Shown here in pieces: positions 9,762-18,664 of a DNA stretch of 64,000 bases. The translations under genes and the position numbers were made by a program. The DNA is taken from NCBI GenBank assembly GCA_016840085.1, contig JAEOTA010000064.1, forward strand, positions 1-64,000, given 5' to 3'. Position 1 is the stretch's first letter. Every line of letters begins with the position of its first letter. The notes beneath the pieces were generated by a model. That model had not been told where the DNA came from, ran no database searches, and saw nothing but the letters and a program-made list of their open reading frames with translations. The stretch comes from Promethearchaeota archaeon (GTDB lineage Archaea; Asgardarchaeota; Lokiarchaeia; Sigyniarchaeales; SOKP01).

Positions 9762-10503
9762 TTTTTGTTTTAGTTAAATTACTATTTTTTTAATAAAATA
9801 GTTATCAAAGTTTTTATATTTTATGATTTGAATAATAGGATTATCAATATTATTAAAAAACGTTGAAATTTTTATTAAAATTGGGAATTTGACTTTTTAG
9901 TTTACATTTTTTATTTTATTTTTATAATCTAAAGCTAATTTATATCATATCGTGTAAAGATTTAGGCTCAAAACTCTTCTATTGATTAAGGATTTTTACT
10001 TTCCAGATATTTTGACAATTTTTTTTTCTCCATAAAACCGTTATTAGATATAATTGTTAAGACAATTGAATATTAAATTTATGTAATCAATTTTTTTAAT
10101 GCTTTTAGAGATTAATAAAGGGTGACTCCTGCCAAACTAGACGCAATAACGCGTCAAAAAATACAATAGGGGGAGGAGGGCGAAATCAGAGTGTAAGAAT
10201 TTACACTACCAAAAGACAAAAATCCAGGGTGTTAGGCAGGAGTCTTGTTTTGTTATTTTTATTTTTGCTGTTTGAATTTATAATTAATTTGTATTTTTTT
10301 TATTGATCTATTATTTAAATTTTTATCTTAAAGATAATATATGAATTGATGTTTATAAATTAATTCTATAATCTCTATAAGAATTTATTTAAATTGAATA
10401 AGAAAAATAGAGTATTAAATCAAGTAAAATTTTTTTCAATATATTAATTATATAATACATAATCCTAATAATGAAATAGAAATAATGAAAGTGGCACTTA
10501 ATA
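9762..10503. other. Long divergent intergenic region
   Basis: About 740 bp between two divergently transcribed genes (the radical SAM gene and a small membrane protein). Apart from the structured element at 10124-10244 it is very AT-rich and shows no ORF with coding character. It must hold the promoters of both flanking genes; several TATA-like stretches exist but none is decisive. Confidence 0.6.
10124..10244 (+). ncRNA. Unidentified structured RNA (or MITE-like element)
   Basis: Lies in the 740-bp gene-free interval 9762-10503. GACTCCTGCC (10124-10133) pairs perfectly with GGCAGGAGTC (10235-10244), and the stem extends to 14 bp with one mismatch. Inside are a 5-bp hairpin (10140-10144 with 10151-10155) and a 7-bp hairpin AGTGTAA/TTACACT (10190-10196 with 10201-10207). 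They are joined by purine-rich single strands (GGGGGAGGAGGG). It is more GC-rich than its flanks and is followed by T-rich sequence (TTGTTTTGTTATTTTTA) that could terminate transcription. I match it to no known RNA family. The strand is chosen by the T-rich tail. A MITE with inverted ends is an alternative, but no target-site duplication is visible. Confidence 0.5.
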
Positions 10504-10890
10504 ATGACTAGGGATAATGAGGAACAATCAGTAGGAAGACCAGAGCCAGAATTTAAATTTGGTATTGGAACGGTAATTTGGATTATAATTGGTTTTGTAG
10601 TGTCTTGGGTAAATATGTTAATAATCTTGGATTCAATGCAAATTTGGTCTTATTTATCAATTATCTTTACTTCAATAATTCCCTGTGTGATTATTGCATT
10701 GAAAGACCGATTTTGGGGGTATGGGTATATATTCGGATTTGCGATTGCAGGAATCCCATTTTTGATTATTGTTGATTTATTTATAGGGGGGTATGTTTTT
10801 GCAACCAGTTCATTTATTTTTACAATTCTATGGTTAATTTTTTGGAAAGGGTGGAGATCTTTATCATCAATTAGACGAGTTGAATCATAA
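10504..10890 (+). CDS. Small membrane protein, about four TM helices
   Basis: A 128-residue protein with a short polar N-terminus and hydrophobic stretches at about residues 23-45, 48-66, 75-93 and 95-115, ending in a short basic tail. No family was recognised. A multi-pass membrane protein of unknown role. It starts at ATG 10504 with GTGGCACTTAATA just upstream and no strong Shine-Dalgarno site. It converges with the zinc-finger gene downstream. Confidence 0.65.
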   Translation: MTRDNEEQSVGRPEPEFKFGIGTVIWIIIGFVVSWVNMLIILDSMQIWSYLSIIFTSIIPCVIIALKDRFWGYGYIFGFAIAGIPFLIIVDLFIGGYVFATSSFIFTILWLIFWKGWRSLSSIRRVES

Positions 10891-10909
10891 AAAGAATTGT
10901 ATTGATTAA

Positions 10910-11116
10910 TTACATTAAAACTAGTTGCTTGCATTTAACACATAATTTTCTCTCATCTCTTGCCTTTTTGGCACACTCCATACAATATCTTGTTTTACAA
11001 GCAGGACAAGTGTAGATTTCACCTTGAATCTCACCTTTATGGAAAAGGCAAAAATTTTCCTTAATTTCAATAGAAGGAGGGAGTACTGGTGGAGGAGGTA
11101 CTTTTTTCTCGTTCAT
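10910..11116 (-). CDS. Small treble-clef/B-box-like zinc finger protein
   Basis: A 68-residue protein with a proline-rich start (PPPPVLPP) and then a Cys/His array: CLFHKG, CPACKTRYCMEC and CVKCK. The spacing resembles two interleaved zinc sites as in B-box or treble-clef fingers. It could bind protein or nucleic acid. Small Cys-rich proteins of this sort are common in Asgard genomes, but no partner is evident. It is oriented with the ACT-like gene upstream (37-bp gap) and may be co-transcribed with it. Confidence 0.65.
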   Translation of the reverse strand: MNEKKVPPPPVLPPSIEIKENFCLFHKGEIQGEIYTCPACKTRYCMECAKKARDERKLCVKCKQLVLM

Positions 11117-11153
11117 TTAATCACTGTATTAATAATAGAGAAACCAACCATTT

Positions 11154-11624
11154 TTAAGCTAGGGATGCAATATTTTCAATATTTACATTGATTACTTTCG
11201 CAACAGCCATAAATTTTTCTTTTATATTTTCAATAGAGAGATTACCACTATCTATAATATCACCATTCAAATAAGTTTCATAAAAGCATTTTTCCATTTC
11301 ATAACATAAACCTGTTGTATGCAATATATCCTTACTTAAATTAAGCTCATTTAATACATTTGAAATGCCTTTAACCAGATCAGGTGAGAATTCTTTTAAT
11401 TTTATGAGTATCTTTTTAATATTTTTATTTTGGGTTGGAAAGCAGCTAATCTTAACAACATCTTCTCTGGAAATGAAAATCAGTAAGTAGAAAGGAGATT
11501 CCTGAATTTCTTCCTTAATTTCAGAAGGAAAAATGGGATTCGCGTTCAATTCATCATTATTAATTATCAAACCTATGGAAATTCTATTTTTTTGGACAGA
11601 ATTATTAGTTTCCATAATCATCAA
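11154..11624 (-). CDS. Hypothetical protein, ACT-like regulatory domain
   Basis: A 156-residue protein. The C-terminal half begins SPDLVKGISNVLNELN and continues ILHTTGLCYEMEKCFYE. This pattern of Pro-Asp-Leu before an amphipathic helix and then a strand is typical of ACT-type small-molecule-binding domains. The N-terminal half (IGLIINNDELNANPIF) is not recognised. No catalytic domain is attached, so a free regulatory domain is likely. The start could be ATG 11624, or ATG at residue 2 or 4. Confidence 0.5.
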   Translation of the reverse strand: MMIMETNNSVQKNRISIGLIINNDELNANPIFPSEIKEEIQESPFYLLIFISREDVVKISCFPTQNKNIKKILIKLKEFSPDLVKGISNVLNELNLSKDILHTTGLCYEMEKCFYETYLNGDIIDSGNLSIENIKEKFMAVAKVINVNIENIASLA

Positions 11625-11849
11625 ACACTCTTGGATAATAGAAAGTAATACTTAAGTAAAATTATATTAATTTTTATTATTGTTTATTTTTATTTTTTTA
11701 CAAATTTTAAATAGTTTACTTTTAACCAGATATTAAATTATTCTAATTTTTATGAATTATTTTAGATATGAATCTAATATTACTAAGATATTATTTATAT
11801 TTTATACATTAATCAATTTTTCTCTATTTAAGCATGTATTTAAAGTATT

Positions 11850-12380
11850 ATGATTTTAAGTTTTTATTTTATAAAATTAAGAATAATGTATCATAATCAG
11901 ATCAACAGAAAAAATAATAATTTTGGATTTACTTTGGATAAGGTTAATTCTCAAGAATGTAGATTTCATGCAATTTATTTCTTAGACTATGAGACAGGAG
12001 CTTTACTTGTCAGCAACAGATATTCAGATAATCTGAGTTTTTTGAAAGATGACTTAATATGTAGTTTTCTAAATGCTATTAATTTGTTTATTAACGAATT
12101 AAATGAAGGTGTTAATGAAGAACTTCAAGAGATAAATTTTAAAGATACAAGAATACTGTATGAGAGAGAAGGTCGTCTCTTGGTTATTGCCGTTACTAAA
12201 AAGACTAATCTTCAAATAGAGAGAGGTATTGTAAGAGAAATATTAGAAGATTTTTATATTAGATTTAAAAAGCATATAAATAATTTTAATGGGGCAATAG
12301 ATCCACTCATTTTAAATTATAAAAAAAGACTAGAAGGAATGAATTTGAATTCATTATTCAAATTTAATATTAGATTATAA
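11850..12380 (+). CDS. Longin-like domain protein
   Basis: A 176-residue protein whose core (FHAIYFLDYETGALLVSNRYSD, written in part) is followed by a long helix (LICSFLNAINLFINEL), a strand pair and a second helix (IVREILEDFYIRFKKHI). This alternation resembles longin/roadblock domains that eukaryotes use in SNAREs, adaptor complexes and GTPase regulators. Asgard archaea carry many such free-standing domains. ATG 11886 is an alternative start that would remove 12 hydrophobic residues. Partner unknown; a GTPase-linked role is inferred. Confidence 0.55.
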   Translation: MILSFYFIKLRIMYHNQINRKNNNFGFTLDKVNSQECRFHAIYFLDYETGALLVSNRYSDNLSFLKDDLICSFLNAINLFINELNEGVNEELQEINFKDTRILYEREGRLLVIAVTKKTNLQIERGIVREILEDFYIRFKKHINNFNGAIDPLILNYKKRLEGMNLNSLFKFNIRL

Positions 12381-12390
12381 TAGTTAGAGA

Positions 12391-13425
12391 TTAATCCTCT
12401 TTGGGATCATCTTTTTTAATTTTTTTAACTTTAGATTCAAATTTTTTCACGATTTGCTTAGCATCAGATTTAATTTCGTCAATTTCGCGTTGTTCCTCAA
12501 TTTCTTTTGCTTGTTTTTCAATCGTACTGAGGACTTTTTTTTTAGCATTTTCAAGGTCTGGATGGATCTTCTTCCGTTGTTCATCTAACTCTCTTCGTCT
12601 ATCTATCATAAATGCTTTCTCGCCTATTGATTTCTCAATCTGTTTTGCCGGACTTTCAAGATCTGGACGTATTTCTTTCCGTTGTTCATCTAACTCTCTT
12701 CGTTTTTCTATCATAAATGCTTTTTCGCCAATTGATTTCTCAATCTGTTTTGCCGGACTTTCAAGATCTGGACGTATCTCTTTCCGTTGTTCATCTAACT
12801 CTCTTCGTTTATCTATCATAAATGCTTTCTCGCCAATTGATTTCTCAATTTGTTTTGCCGGACTTTCAAGATCTGGGTGAATAACTTTCCGTTGTTCATC
12901 TAACTCTCTTCGTTTATCTATCATAAATGCTTTTTCGCCAATTGATTTATTTATAGCTTCACTTTTTTTCTCTATATCCAGATGAATATCTTTAAATTTA
13001 TCTTTTTCACGACTAATTAAAAATGCCTTTTCACCAACAGATTTCTCGATTTTTTCAGCAGCACCTTTGATGTCAGGACGAATTTTTGCACGTTGAGTAG
13101 CACTCTCTTTTTGTCGATCAATCATAAATGCTTTTTCTCCAACAGATTTCTCGATTTTTTCAGCTGTCCCCTCTATATCAGGTTTTAACTCTTTTAACTG
13201 AGCATCAGTATCTTTCTTTCTATCAATCATAAAAGCCTTTTCTTCAATTAAATTAGAAATTTGTGCTTTTCCTTCCTTAAATGACTTCTTTCTTTCGGTT
13301 TCTGTATTTTTTAGATAAATATCTTTTTCTTCTTTTTCTTTTTTGTAAAGATCATTTACAAGTTTCTTTTGTTTCTCTATTTCTTCACTTTTTAAAGGTT
13401 TTTCATTCTTACCCACTATTCTCAC
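12391..13425 (-). CDS. Repeat protein with seven 35-residue coiled-coil units
   Basis: A 344-residue, highly charged helical protein. From about residue 58 to 300 it consists of seven consecutive units of about 35 residues with the core EKAFMID and a P-D-[IL]-E turn, for example SIGEKAFMIDKRRELDEQ. The four C-terminal units are nearly identical, at the DNA level too, while the three N-terminal ones have diverged. There is no signal peptide or TM segment. A rod-like cytoplasmic scaffold is plausible but unproven. The ends outside the repeats are Lys/Glu-rich. No known family. Confidence 0.8.
   Translation of the reverse strand: MRIVGKNEKPLKSEEIEKQKKLVNDLYKKEKEEKDIYLKNTETERKKSFKEGKAQISNLIEEKAFMIDRKKDTDAQLKELKPDIEGTAEKIEKSVGEKAFMIDRQKESATQRAKIRPDIKGAAEKIEKSVGEKAFLISREKDKFKDIHLDIEKKSEAINKSIGEKAFMIDKRRELDEQRKVIHPDLESPAKQIEKSIGEKAFMIDKRRELDEQRKEIRPDLESPAKQIEKSIGEKAFMIEKRRELDEQRKEIRPDLESPAKQIEKSIGEKAFMIDRRRELDEQRKKIHPDLENAKKKVLSTIEKQAKEIEEQREIDEIKSDAKQIVKKFESKVKKIKKDDPKED
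12540..12960. repeat. Near-identical 105-bp tandem repeats (four copies)
   Basis: Within the repeat-protein gene, four in-frame 105-bp units carry almost the same sequence. Landmarks recur at 105-bp spacing, such as CATAAATGCTTT and CTTTCAAGATCTGG. The high DNA identity points to recent duplication or gene conversion, and copy number is likely to vary between strains. Confidence 0.85.
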
Positions 13426-13559
13426 TTTCAGAAGAGTAATAACACTTTTTGTAATTATAATAGTAGATTTATTATTTAATTATTTTGAGATTTAAATTTA
13501 AATTAAGTTTTGAGATAATGGACATATAAACATATTCAATACAGATTTTTCACTCTTAT

Positions 13560-14309
13560 CTATTTTATAGGAATAGGCTCAATGGAATCATCTTGAATGT
13601 GGTTCATAAGGCTTAAGACTGTTAATTGCATCGTAAGCATCTCCTCTACTTCCAAAAGTAATTTATTATATTTCTCTGAATCCTTTATTATGTTATATTT
13701 TGAAATTAATTTATCAAATTCGTATCTTAAATTTACTTTCAATTTCTCTTGGTGATCTAAGTTGAGTTCTTGAGATTTAAACCACTTATCTATTTCGGTT
13801 TTAAGTTGAATTTCATTATTGTTAGCTAAATCGTAAGAAACTTCCACTTCTTTATGGTAATTTAATTTATTAAGATTATTTTGATCATGATACATTGGTT
13901 TAAGTAGTAGGCAAAGATTTGTAACTAAAGGTTGGAGTTCGAGTTTTTCAAGAGATTCTGCTAATAAATTTAAAACTTGTTCCTTCTGGTCAATTTTGAC
14001 ATAGTTTATATACTCTTGGATAAAATGCATAATTGCGTTTTTTATTAATAGTTCCTCAAAGTCATAAATTGAATCTAATGTTAATTCTAAAGCATTATTG
14101 ATGCAGTCATATAACGAGCTCATAAAAGGTATATTGTCATTAAACATGGAAAATTTGTTAATAAAGCCTAAAATATCTCCTAAAATTTCAAGTTTGTTCT
14201 CATCAGGCTCAGTTTTAAAGTATAGATTAATGGTTTGTTCTAAATCATAATTTTCATCAGGGATAGATAAAAACTCCTTTATTTCCGAAAAAACTGAACT
14301 TAAATTCAC
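13560..14309 (-). CDS. Hypothetical alpha-helical protein
   Basis: A 249-residue acidic protein made largely of predicted helices, with leucine-rich amphipathic segments throughout and no Cys motif, signal or TM segment. It contains repeated Leu/Glu spacing such as LLAESLEKLELQPLVTNL. No family recognised. It lies between the repeat protein and a DUF362 gene, all on the minus strand with gaps of 69-134 bp, so it could share a transcript with either. Confidence 0.55.
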   Translation of the reverse strand: MNLSSVFSEIKEFLSIPDENYDLEQTINLYFKTEPDENKLEILGDILGFINKFSMFNDNIPFMSSLYDCINNALELTLDSIYDFEELLIKNAIMHFIQEYINYVKIDQKEQVLNLLAESLEKLELQPLVTNLCLLLKPMYHDQNNLNKLNYHKEVEVSYDLANNNEIQLKTEIDKWFKSQELNLDHQEKLKVNLRYEFDKLISKYNIIKDSEKYNKLLLEVEEMLTMQLTVLSLMNHIQDDSIEPIPIK

Positions 14310-14378
14310 AATAATTTTATTCGTTTATATTCTTTAAAAAAATTTATTTATTTTAAGATTGAAAGAAAAAATTTAGTT

Positions 14379-15725
14379 TTAAAATGCTGTTGTTATTAAT
14401 GCCGTAGTGCCATGTTTTTGAGCTTCTTGAAGATATTTCATTGCTTCTTCAAATGACAAAGGTGTTATATCGATAGCTGACATACCTGCTAATTTAAGCT
14501 CGGCAGTAACAGTTTCAGCTAGATTATTACAATCTCCTGAAAAAAATACATTCCTGCGACCGAATTCTTTTCTAAGTTGTTTCCCAACTTCGTCTATTGC
14601 GCAATATCCTGCGATTAAACCTTTAGTATATCCTTCTGTTCTCAATTGTTCGATTATATCATCATCATGTCCTTTTCCCATCACTATAAACCACCCTCCT
14701 TTAAATTTTTCTGGATAATCAAAAGCAAAACTCTGCAATACTGTTAACGGATTGTTAAGACACCCTTCTCTACATATTAACTCTTTACCTTTCACAATTT
14801 TAACATTTTCAGGAAATTTTTGAAGCAAATTCCAATCATATACTTCTTTATATTCTTCCAGATCCTTTCCAATAACTTTAATTTTAGCTAAATCACCTTC
14901 TCCAAGACCTCGTTCATATGCTATTCTTAAATGTGGAACCTCATCAAGATTTAGCCCAAATATTCTTGCACCTACGACATCAACAGCTAAAGTATCTCTG
15001 CCACCAATCAAAATATTAAACGGGATTACAGTTTTATTTTCCCATGCAGTAGGAGGGTAATGACCATAGATAGTTCCTTCAGTACCATCTATAAGAGTAA
15101 TATCAGGTTTTATCAATTCATAAACTTCTACTAATTTTGAATGTAAATTGTAATTATGATCTTTTCCACGGTCAGCATGTTGAGGAAAACCCCATTGATT
15201 TTTTATACCTAACGTAACTACTGCCATAGAATGAGTTTTTAGTTTTGGAACATTAATATATGTTATTAAATCTCTGTTTTCCATAATTTCTACAATCGTG
15301 CGTGGTAATCTGAACGTCATCAAATTATATCCTTTAGGGTCTTCTTTCGCTGAAGGTTTACCTTTAAATTCAAATGTTTCTGTATCCTCTTCATCCAAAT
15401 ATATAATTTTTGCTCCCGTTTTTTCACACACTTCTGTATAACCATTAATAGCAAAAACAATCCTAGTGAAATTCGCCTGTGTGGAATTTTCCATTACATA
15501 AACTTTTGCTCCTTTCTTTTTTAAATAAAGAATAACAGCTTCTAAAACTTCTGGTGACGTGTATGTATGTTTCTTAAAATCAATACCATTAATTTTGATA
15601 TATGCTTCTTTTGATTTTTTGAGTATGGATTGTCCACTATTTTCGATCTGATCGAAAATTTTGTTTACAGCTGATTTAATCCCTTGATTTGTATCTTCAA
15701 TATAAACTTCAGTCATATTTATCAC
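14379..15725 (-). CDS. DUF362 domain-containing protein
   Basis: A 448-residue protein with the DUF362 features: IKINGID near residue 45, a strand-helix unit ending YVMENST, and the motif PKLKTHSMAVVTLGIKNQWG with conserved Lys-Thr-His. DUF362 proteins often occur with ferredoxin domains, but no 4Fe-4S CxxCxxC motif is present here. The biochemical role of the family is unsettled. It starts at ATG 15725 or at ATG 15716 (MTEVYIED), and is divergent from the PadR gene. Confidence 0.85.
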   Translation of the reverse strand: MINMTEVYIEDTNQGIKSAVNKIFDQIENSGQSILKKSKEAYIKINGIDFKKHTYTSPEVLEAVILYLKKKGAKVYVMENSTQANFTRIVFAINGYTEVCEKTGAKIIYLDEEDTETFEFKGKPSAKEDPKGYNLMTFRLPRTIVEIMENRDLITYINVPKLKTHSMAVVTLGIKNQWGFPQHADRGKDHNYNLHSKLVEVYELIKPDITLIDGTEGTIYGHYPPTAWENKTVIPFNILIGGRDTLAVDVVGARIFGLNLDEVPHLRIAYERGLGEGDLAKIKVIGKDLEEYKEVYDWNLLQKFPENVKIVKGKELICREGCLNNPLTVLQSFAFDYPEKFKGGWFIVMGKGHDDDIIEQLRTEGYTKGLIAGYCAIDEVGKQLRKEFGRRNVFFSGDCNNLAETVTAELKLAGMSAIDITPLSFEEAMKYLQEAQKHGTTALITTAF

Positions 15726-15831
15726 ATTTTCTTATAATATTGACTTAAGCTCTATTATTTATATTAATTTCCTTGAAATGAAGAAATATGAATATAAAGG
15801 GAAATAATTAAACATAAGGAAGAATGATATC

Positions 15832-15843
15832 TGACATATGTCA
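15832..15843. promoter_or_regulatory. 12-bp palindrome, candidate PadR operator
   Basis: TGACATATGTCA is a perfect palindrome lying 14 bp upstream of a TATA box and about 90 bp before the PadR gene. Its ACAT/ATGT half sites resemble dyads bound by PadR-family repressors. The position suggests autoregulation of the regulator-transporter operon. I saw no second copy nearby. Inference from position and symmetry. Confidence 0.5.
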
Positions 15844-15849
15844 AATACT

Positions 15850-15864
15850 CGAAAAGTTTAAATA
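15850..15864 (+). promoter_or_regulatory. BRE/TATA promoter of the PadR-ABC operon
   Basis: CGAAAAG followed directly by TTTAAATA is a good archaeal BRE plus TATA box. Transcription would start about 25 bp downstream, leaving a leader of roughly 45 nt before ATG 15930. Confidence 0.6.
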
Positions 15865-15929
15865 TGAAAATTCCTTTTTTTTAATAAGTATTTTTCTTTA
15901 GTTTTTCAGTTTTCAATGTTGATATAAGT

Positions 15930-16664
15930 ATGGTTAGAAGAAATATAGATCATTTTAGGTTCAGTGAGGATTTTCAGAAATTTAAGGGAGAAAATCCCCA
16001 TGAGCATCGTCAGCCTCCACATCCGTCTCCAATTGGAGGGATATCACCTTTTGGACCAATGCTACCATTTCAAGGTCCACACTTTAAATTTCCAATACCG
16101 ATGGGTCGAGAATTTTTTCGAGAAATAAGGGATTATATGATTTTACTAATAATTGCAGAGTATCCAGAGGGTATAACTGGGTATCAATTACAGGAAAAAT
16201 ATAACTTTCCAAGAGGTACGCTTGTAAAAACACTACAGGATTTAGAAAGTAAAGGTTATTTAGACACTAAAGAGGAAATTATAGACGGACGGGCAAATAA
16301 ATTCTATATAGTAACAGACGAAGGGAAGAAATTTTTAGAAGAATTGAAATTGAAATGGGCAAACATTTTTGGTAAGATGGCAGAAATAAATCCTCTTGAG
16401 GGATTAAAAACAATGGTATTCGCAAAAATAAATGAATTTGAGTCATTAGATGATGCTATAGATTTTTTTAGGGGTATAAGATCGTGGATGAAAGGAATGC
16501 TCCAACGTATTGAGAGTAGAATAGAAAAATTTAAAAGATCTAGGGAGGATTTAGACGAATTAATTGAGGACATTGATAAAATGGATCATTTAGACAAAGA
16601 GAAGATTAAAGAAATAGTTAATGAATCAATTAAAAAAATGGAAGAGGAACATAAAAATGAATAA
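15930..16664 (+). CDS. PadR-family transcriptional regulator
   Basis: A 244-residue regulator. A Pro/Gly-rich N-terminal region is followed at about residues 68-135 by a PadR winged helix (LIIAEYPEGITGYQLQEKY, then FPRGTLVKTLQDLESKGYL, then a wing with DGRANKFYIVTDEGKKFL). A long charged C-terminal helical part suits dimerisation. PadR proteins commonly repress adjacent transporter genes in response to toxic compounds. It overlaps the next gene by 8 bp and heads the ABC operon, so it probably controls it. Confidence 0.9.
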   Translation: MVRRNIDHFRFSEDFQKFKGENPHEHRQPPHPSPIGGISPFGPMLPFQGPHFKFPIPMGREFFREIRDYMILLIIAEYPEGITGYQLQEKYNFPRGTLVKTLQDLESKGYLDTKEEIIDGRANKFYIVTDEGKKFLEELKLKWANIFGKMAEINPLEGLKTMVFAKINEFESLDDAIDFFRGIRSWMKGMLQRIESRIEKFKRSREDLDELIEDIDKMDHLDKEKIKEIVNESIKKMEEEHKNE

Positions 16665-17679
16665 GAAAAATCAAGAAATTTTAATACAATTTAAAAACCT
16701 AACCAAGAAATTTGGAAATTTTTATGCAGTAAAAGATGTTAATTTAGAAATAAGAAAAGGTGAAATCGTAGGTTTCCTTGGCCCAAATGGTGCTGGAAAA
16801 ACTACTACAATGAAAATGATGGCGTATTTATTAAAACCTAATGAAGGTGAAGTATGGATACGAGCTAACGGCGATCTTCAGAAATTAACAAGGAGGAATA
16901 AGGATTTTCTCTTAGATAATATTGGATTCCTTATAGAAATTCCTGCTTTTTATGGAAAAGTAACTCCTAAGCAAATTTTGAAATACTTTGCAAAATTGAA
17001 GGGCTATCCACGTAAAAAGCTTAATGAGAGGATTGACACTGTTCTAAAAATGGTTGGAATGTTAGAATGGAAAGACAAAAAGATTGGGACTTTTTCTAAA
17101 GGAATGCGACAAAGAATTGGTATAGTTTCCGCAATTGTTCACGATCCAGACATAGTTGTCTTAGATGAGCCTCAAACAGGTTTAGATCCAACAGCAAGGA
17201 AAGAAGTTCGAGATTTCATTTTGAACTTAAAGAGAATGGGAAAAACTGTGTTTCTTAGCAGTCATTTACTATATGAAATCAGTGAAGTGGCGGATAGAAT
17301 TGCAATAATTCATCATGGACAAATAATCGCTTTTGACACATTAGATAACTTAGAAGGAAAAGCAATGAAAAGTGTCATCCATTTTGAGTTGTTAAATCCT
17401 CCAGATGACAATATAGACGAGTTTATTAAGCGATTAAAAACAATAATTGTTCCATTAACAGGGATAGCAGAAGAAGAAAGTTGGATTAAATATGATAACG
17501 ATTCTAAGATTTTCCAAGTTTTTTTTAATGGAAATCCTAAGAATCAAACTGAAATTCTAAGAAATCTTCTTGATAATGATTATGAGATCTTAGAATATTC
17601 GGTACCAAAAGCCGGGCTTCTTGAGAGTTTATTTATTGAACTAACTAGAAAAAATGAAATAGGAGGTGTCTATAAATAA
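16657..17679 (+). CDS. ABC transporter ATP-binding protein
   Basis: ATPase of an ABC-2 type exporter. It shows Walker A GPNGAGKTT, signature SKGMRQR, Walker B IVVLDEPQTGLDP and H-loop FLSSHLL. I place the start at ATG 16657 (MNKKNQEILIQ), which overlaps the PadR stop and is preceded by GAAGAGGAA; a start 36 bp upstream would only add a basic tail. The C-terminal region after the ATPase domain (about residues 225-340) is typical of the family. It overlaps the permease gene by 1 bp, indicating translational coupling. Confidence 0.93.
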   Translation: MNKKNQEILIQFKNLTKKFGNFYAVKDVNLEIRKGEIVGFLGPNGAGKTTTMKMMAYLLKPNEGEVWIRANGDLQKLTRRNKDFLLDNIGFLIEIPAFYGKVTPKQILKYFAKLKGYPRKKLNERIDTVLKMVGMLEWKDKKIGTFSKGMRQRIGIVSAIVHDPDIVVLDEPQTGLDPTARKEVRDFILNLKRMGKTVFLSSHLLYEISEVADRIAIIHHGQIIAFDTLDNLEGKAMKSVIHFELLNPPDDNIDEFIKRLKTIIVPLTGIAEEESWIKYDNDSKIFQVFFNGNPKNQTEILRNLLDNDYEILEYSVPKAGLLESLFIELTRKNEIGGVYK

Positions 17680-18584
17680 TGACATTAGAAAGCGAACAAA
17701 TTGAAACTGAAATGATGTTAATAGAAAAACAAAAAGCTGGATTAAGGAGAGATTTTACTCAAATTGGGACTACTATAACTTTTGAACTTAAGAAATCTTT
17801 AAAAACTTTTATCTTAATGCTTCTTGTATTTTTAGGAATATTTGTAATTTTCCTATTGGTTCAAGAGTTACAATATGCGCAAGATGTACCATTACCAGAG
17901 GATCCTATTGATTATATTAGTTCATACATGAGTATGTTCGGGTTTATGATTATATTAAGCGCTGCAGGATTTGCTGGGTCAATTATTGCTGAAGATTTTC
18001 ACAGACACACTGGTAATTTAATATTCCCTAAAATAAGCAAAACACGGCTATTAATAGGGAGAGTTATTTCACGATATGCTTTAAATGCGATATCTGTATG
18101 CTTTTATTATATCTTAGTTGCAGCCATTACCTTTATAAAATATGAAGAGATTCCACTTGTTTTATGGGGTTCAATGGGATGGGCACTCTTATACACTTTC
18201 ATGATATTTTCATTTGTAACTCTTATGAGTAGCATAATGAAAAGTACCGCGATAAGCATCATCGTTAGCATACTTTTTATGCTAATTGTATTCAATATGA
18301 TCAGCATGATTCTAAGATTTGCGGGTTTAGAAATTGAACCACTTTTTATACCTACTTATTATGAAGGTATTATTACTGCTAGTATGGCGATGCCTGATCC
18401 TAGATACACAGAGATTAGAATGCCTACAGGCCCAGACCATCAGGGAGATGGAGAATTTGCAACATTTTTACAATGGATTACCCCAACGGTAACTGCTGCA
18501 CTTATAGGAATATTGCTTTTTACAACAATATTTCTAGGGTTAGCATATTTTCTGTATAGACGAAGGCAAAGTAAGAGCGAATAA
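17679..18584 (+). CDS. ABC-2 type permease subunit
   Basis: A 301-residue membrane protein with about six hydrophobic segments: one after residue 40, a pair around residues 85-110, two central segments and one near the C-terminus before a basic tail (RRRQSKSE). It contains a typical extracytoplasmic loop after TM1 (QDVPLPEDPIDY). It is the membrane partner of the preceding ATPase (stop and start share one base). Substrate unknown; regulation by PadR suggests drug or lipid export. Confidence 0.88.
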   Translation: MTLESEQIETEMMLIEKQKAGLRRDFTQIGTTITFELKKSLKTFILMLLVFLGIFVIFLLVQELQYAQDVPLPEDPIDYISSYMSMFGFMIILSAAGFAGSIIAEDFHRHTGNLIFPKISKTRLLIGRVISRYALNAISVCFYYILVAAITFIKYEEIPLVLWGSMGWALLYTFMIFSFVTLMSSIMKSTAISIIVSILFMLIVFNMISMILRFAGLEIEPLFIPTYYEGIITASMAMPDPRYTEIRMPTGPDHQGDGEFATFLQWITPTVTAALIGILLFTTIFLGLAYFLYRRRQSKSE

Positions 18585-18664
18585 ATAATGAATTACATTT
18601 TTTTTAATTTTTTTTCTCTAATAAAAAAATATTTTTGGAATTAACAATTTATTTGAACAAGAAA

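Noticed and set aside
10124..10244. Structured element as RNase P, SRP or H/ACA RNA
   Set aside because: Too short for the first two and no conserved core. No ACA follows the stem and no kink-turn pattern was seen, so H/ACA is unsupported.
12401..12880. 159-codon frame opposite the EKAFMID repeats
   Set aside because: Shadow of the repeat gene on the other strand; same explanation.
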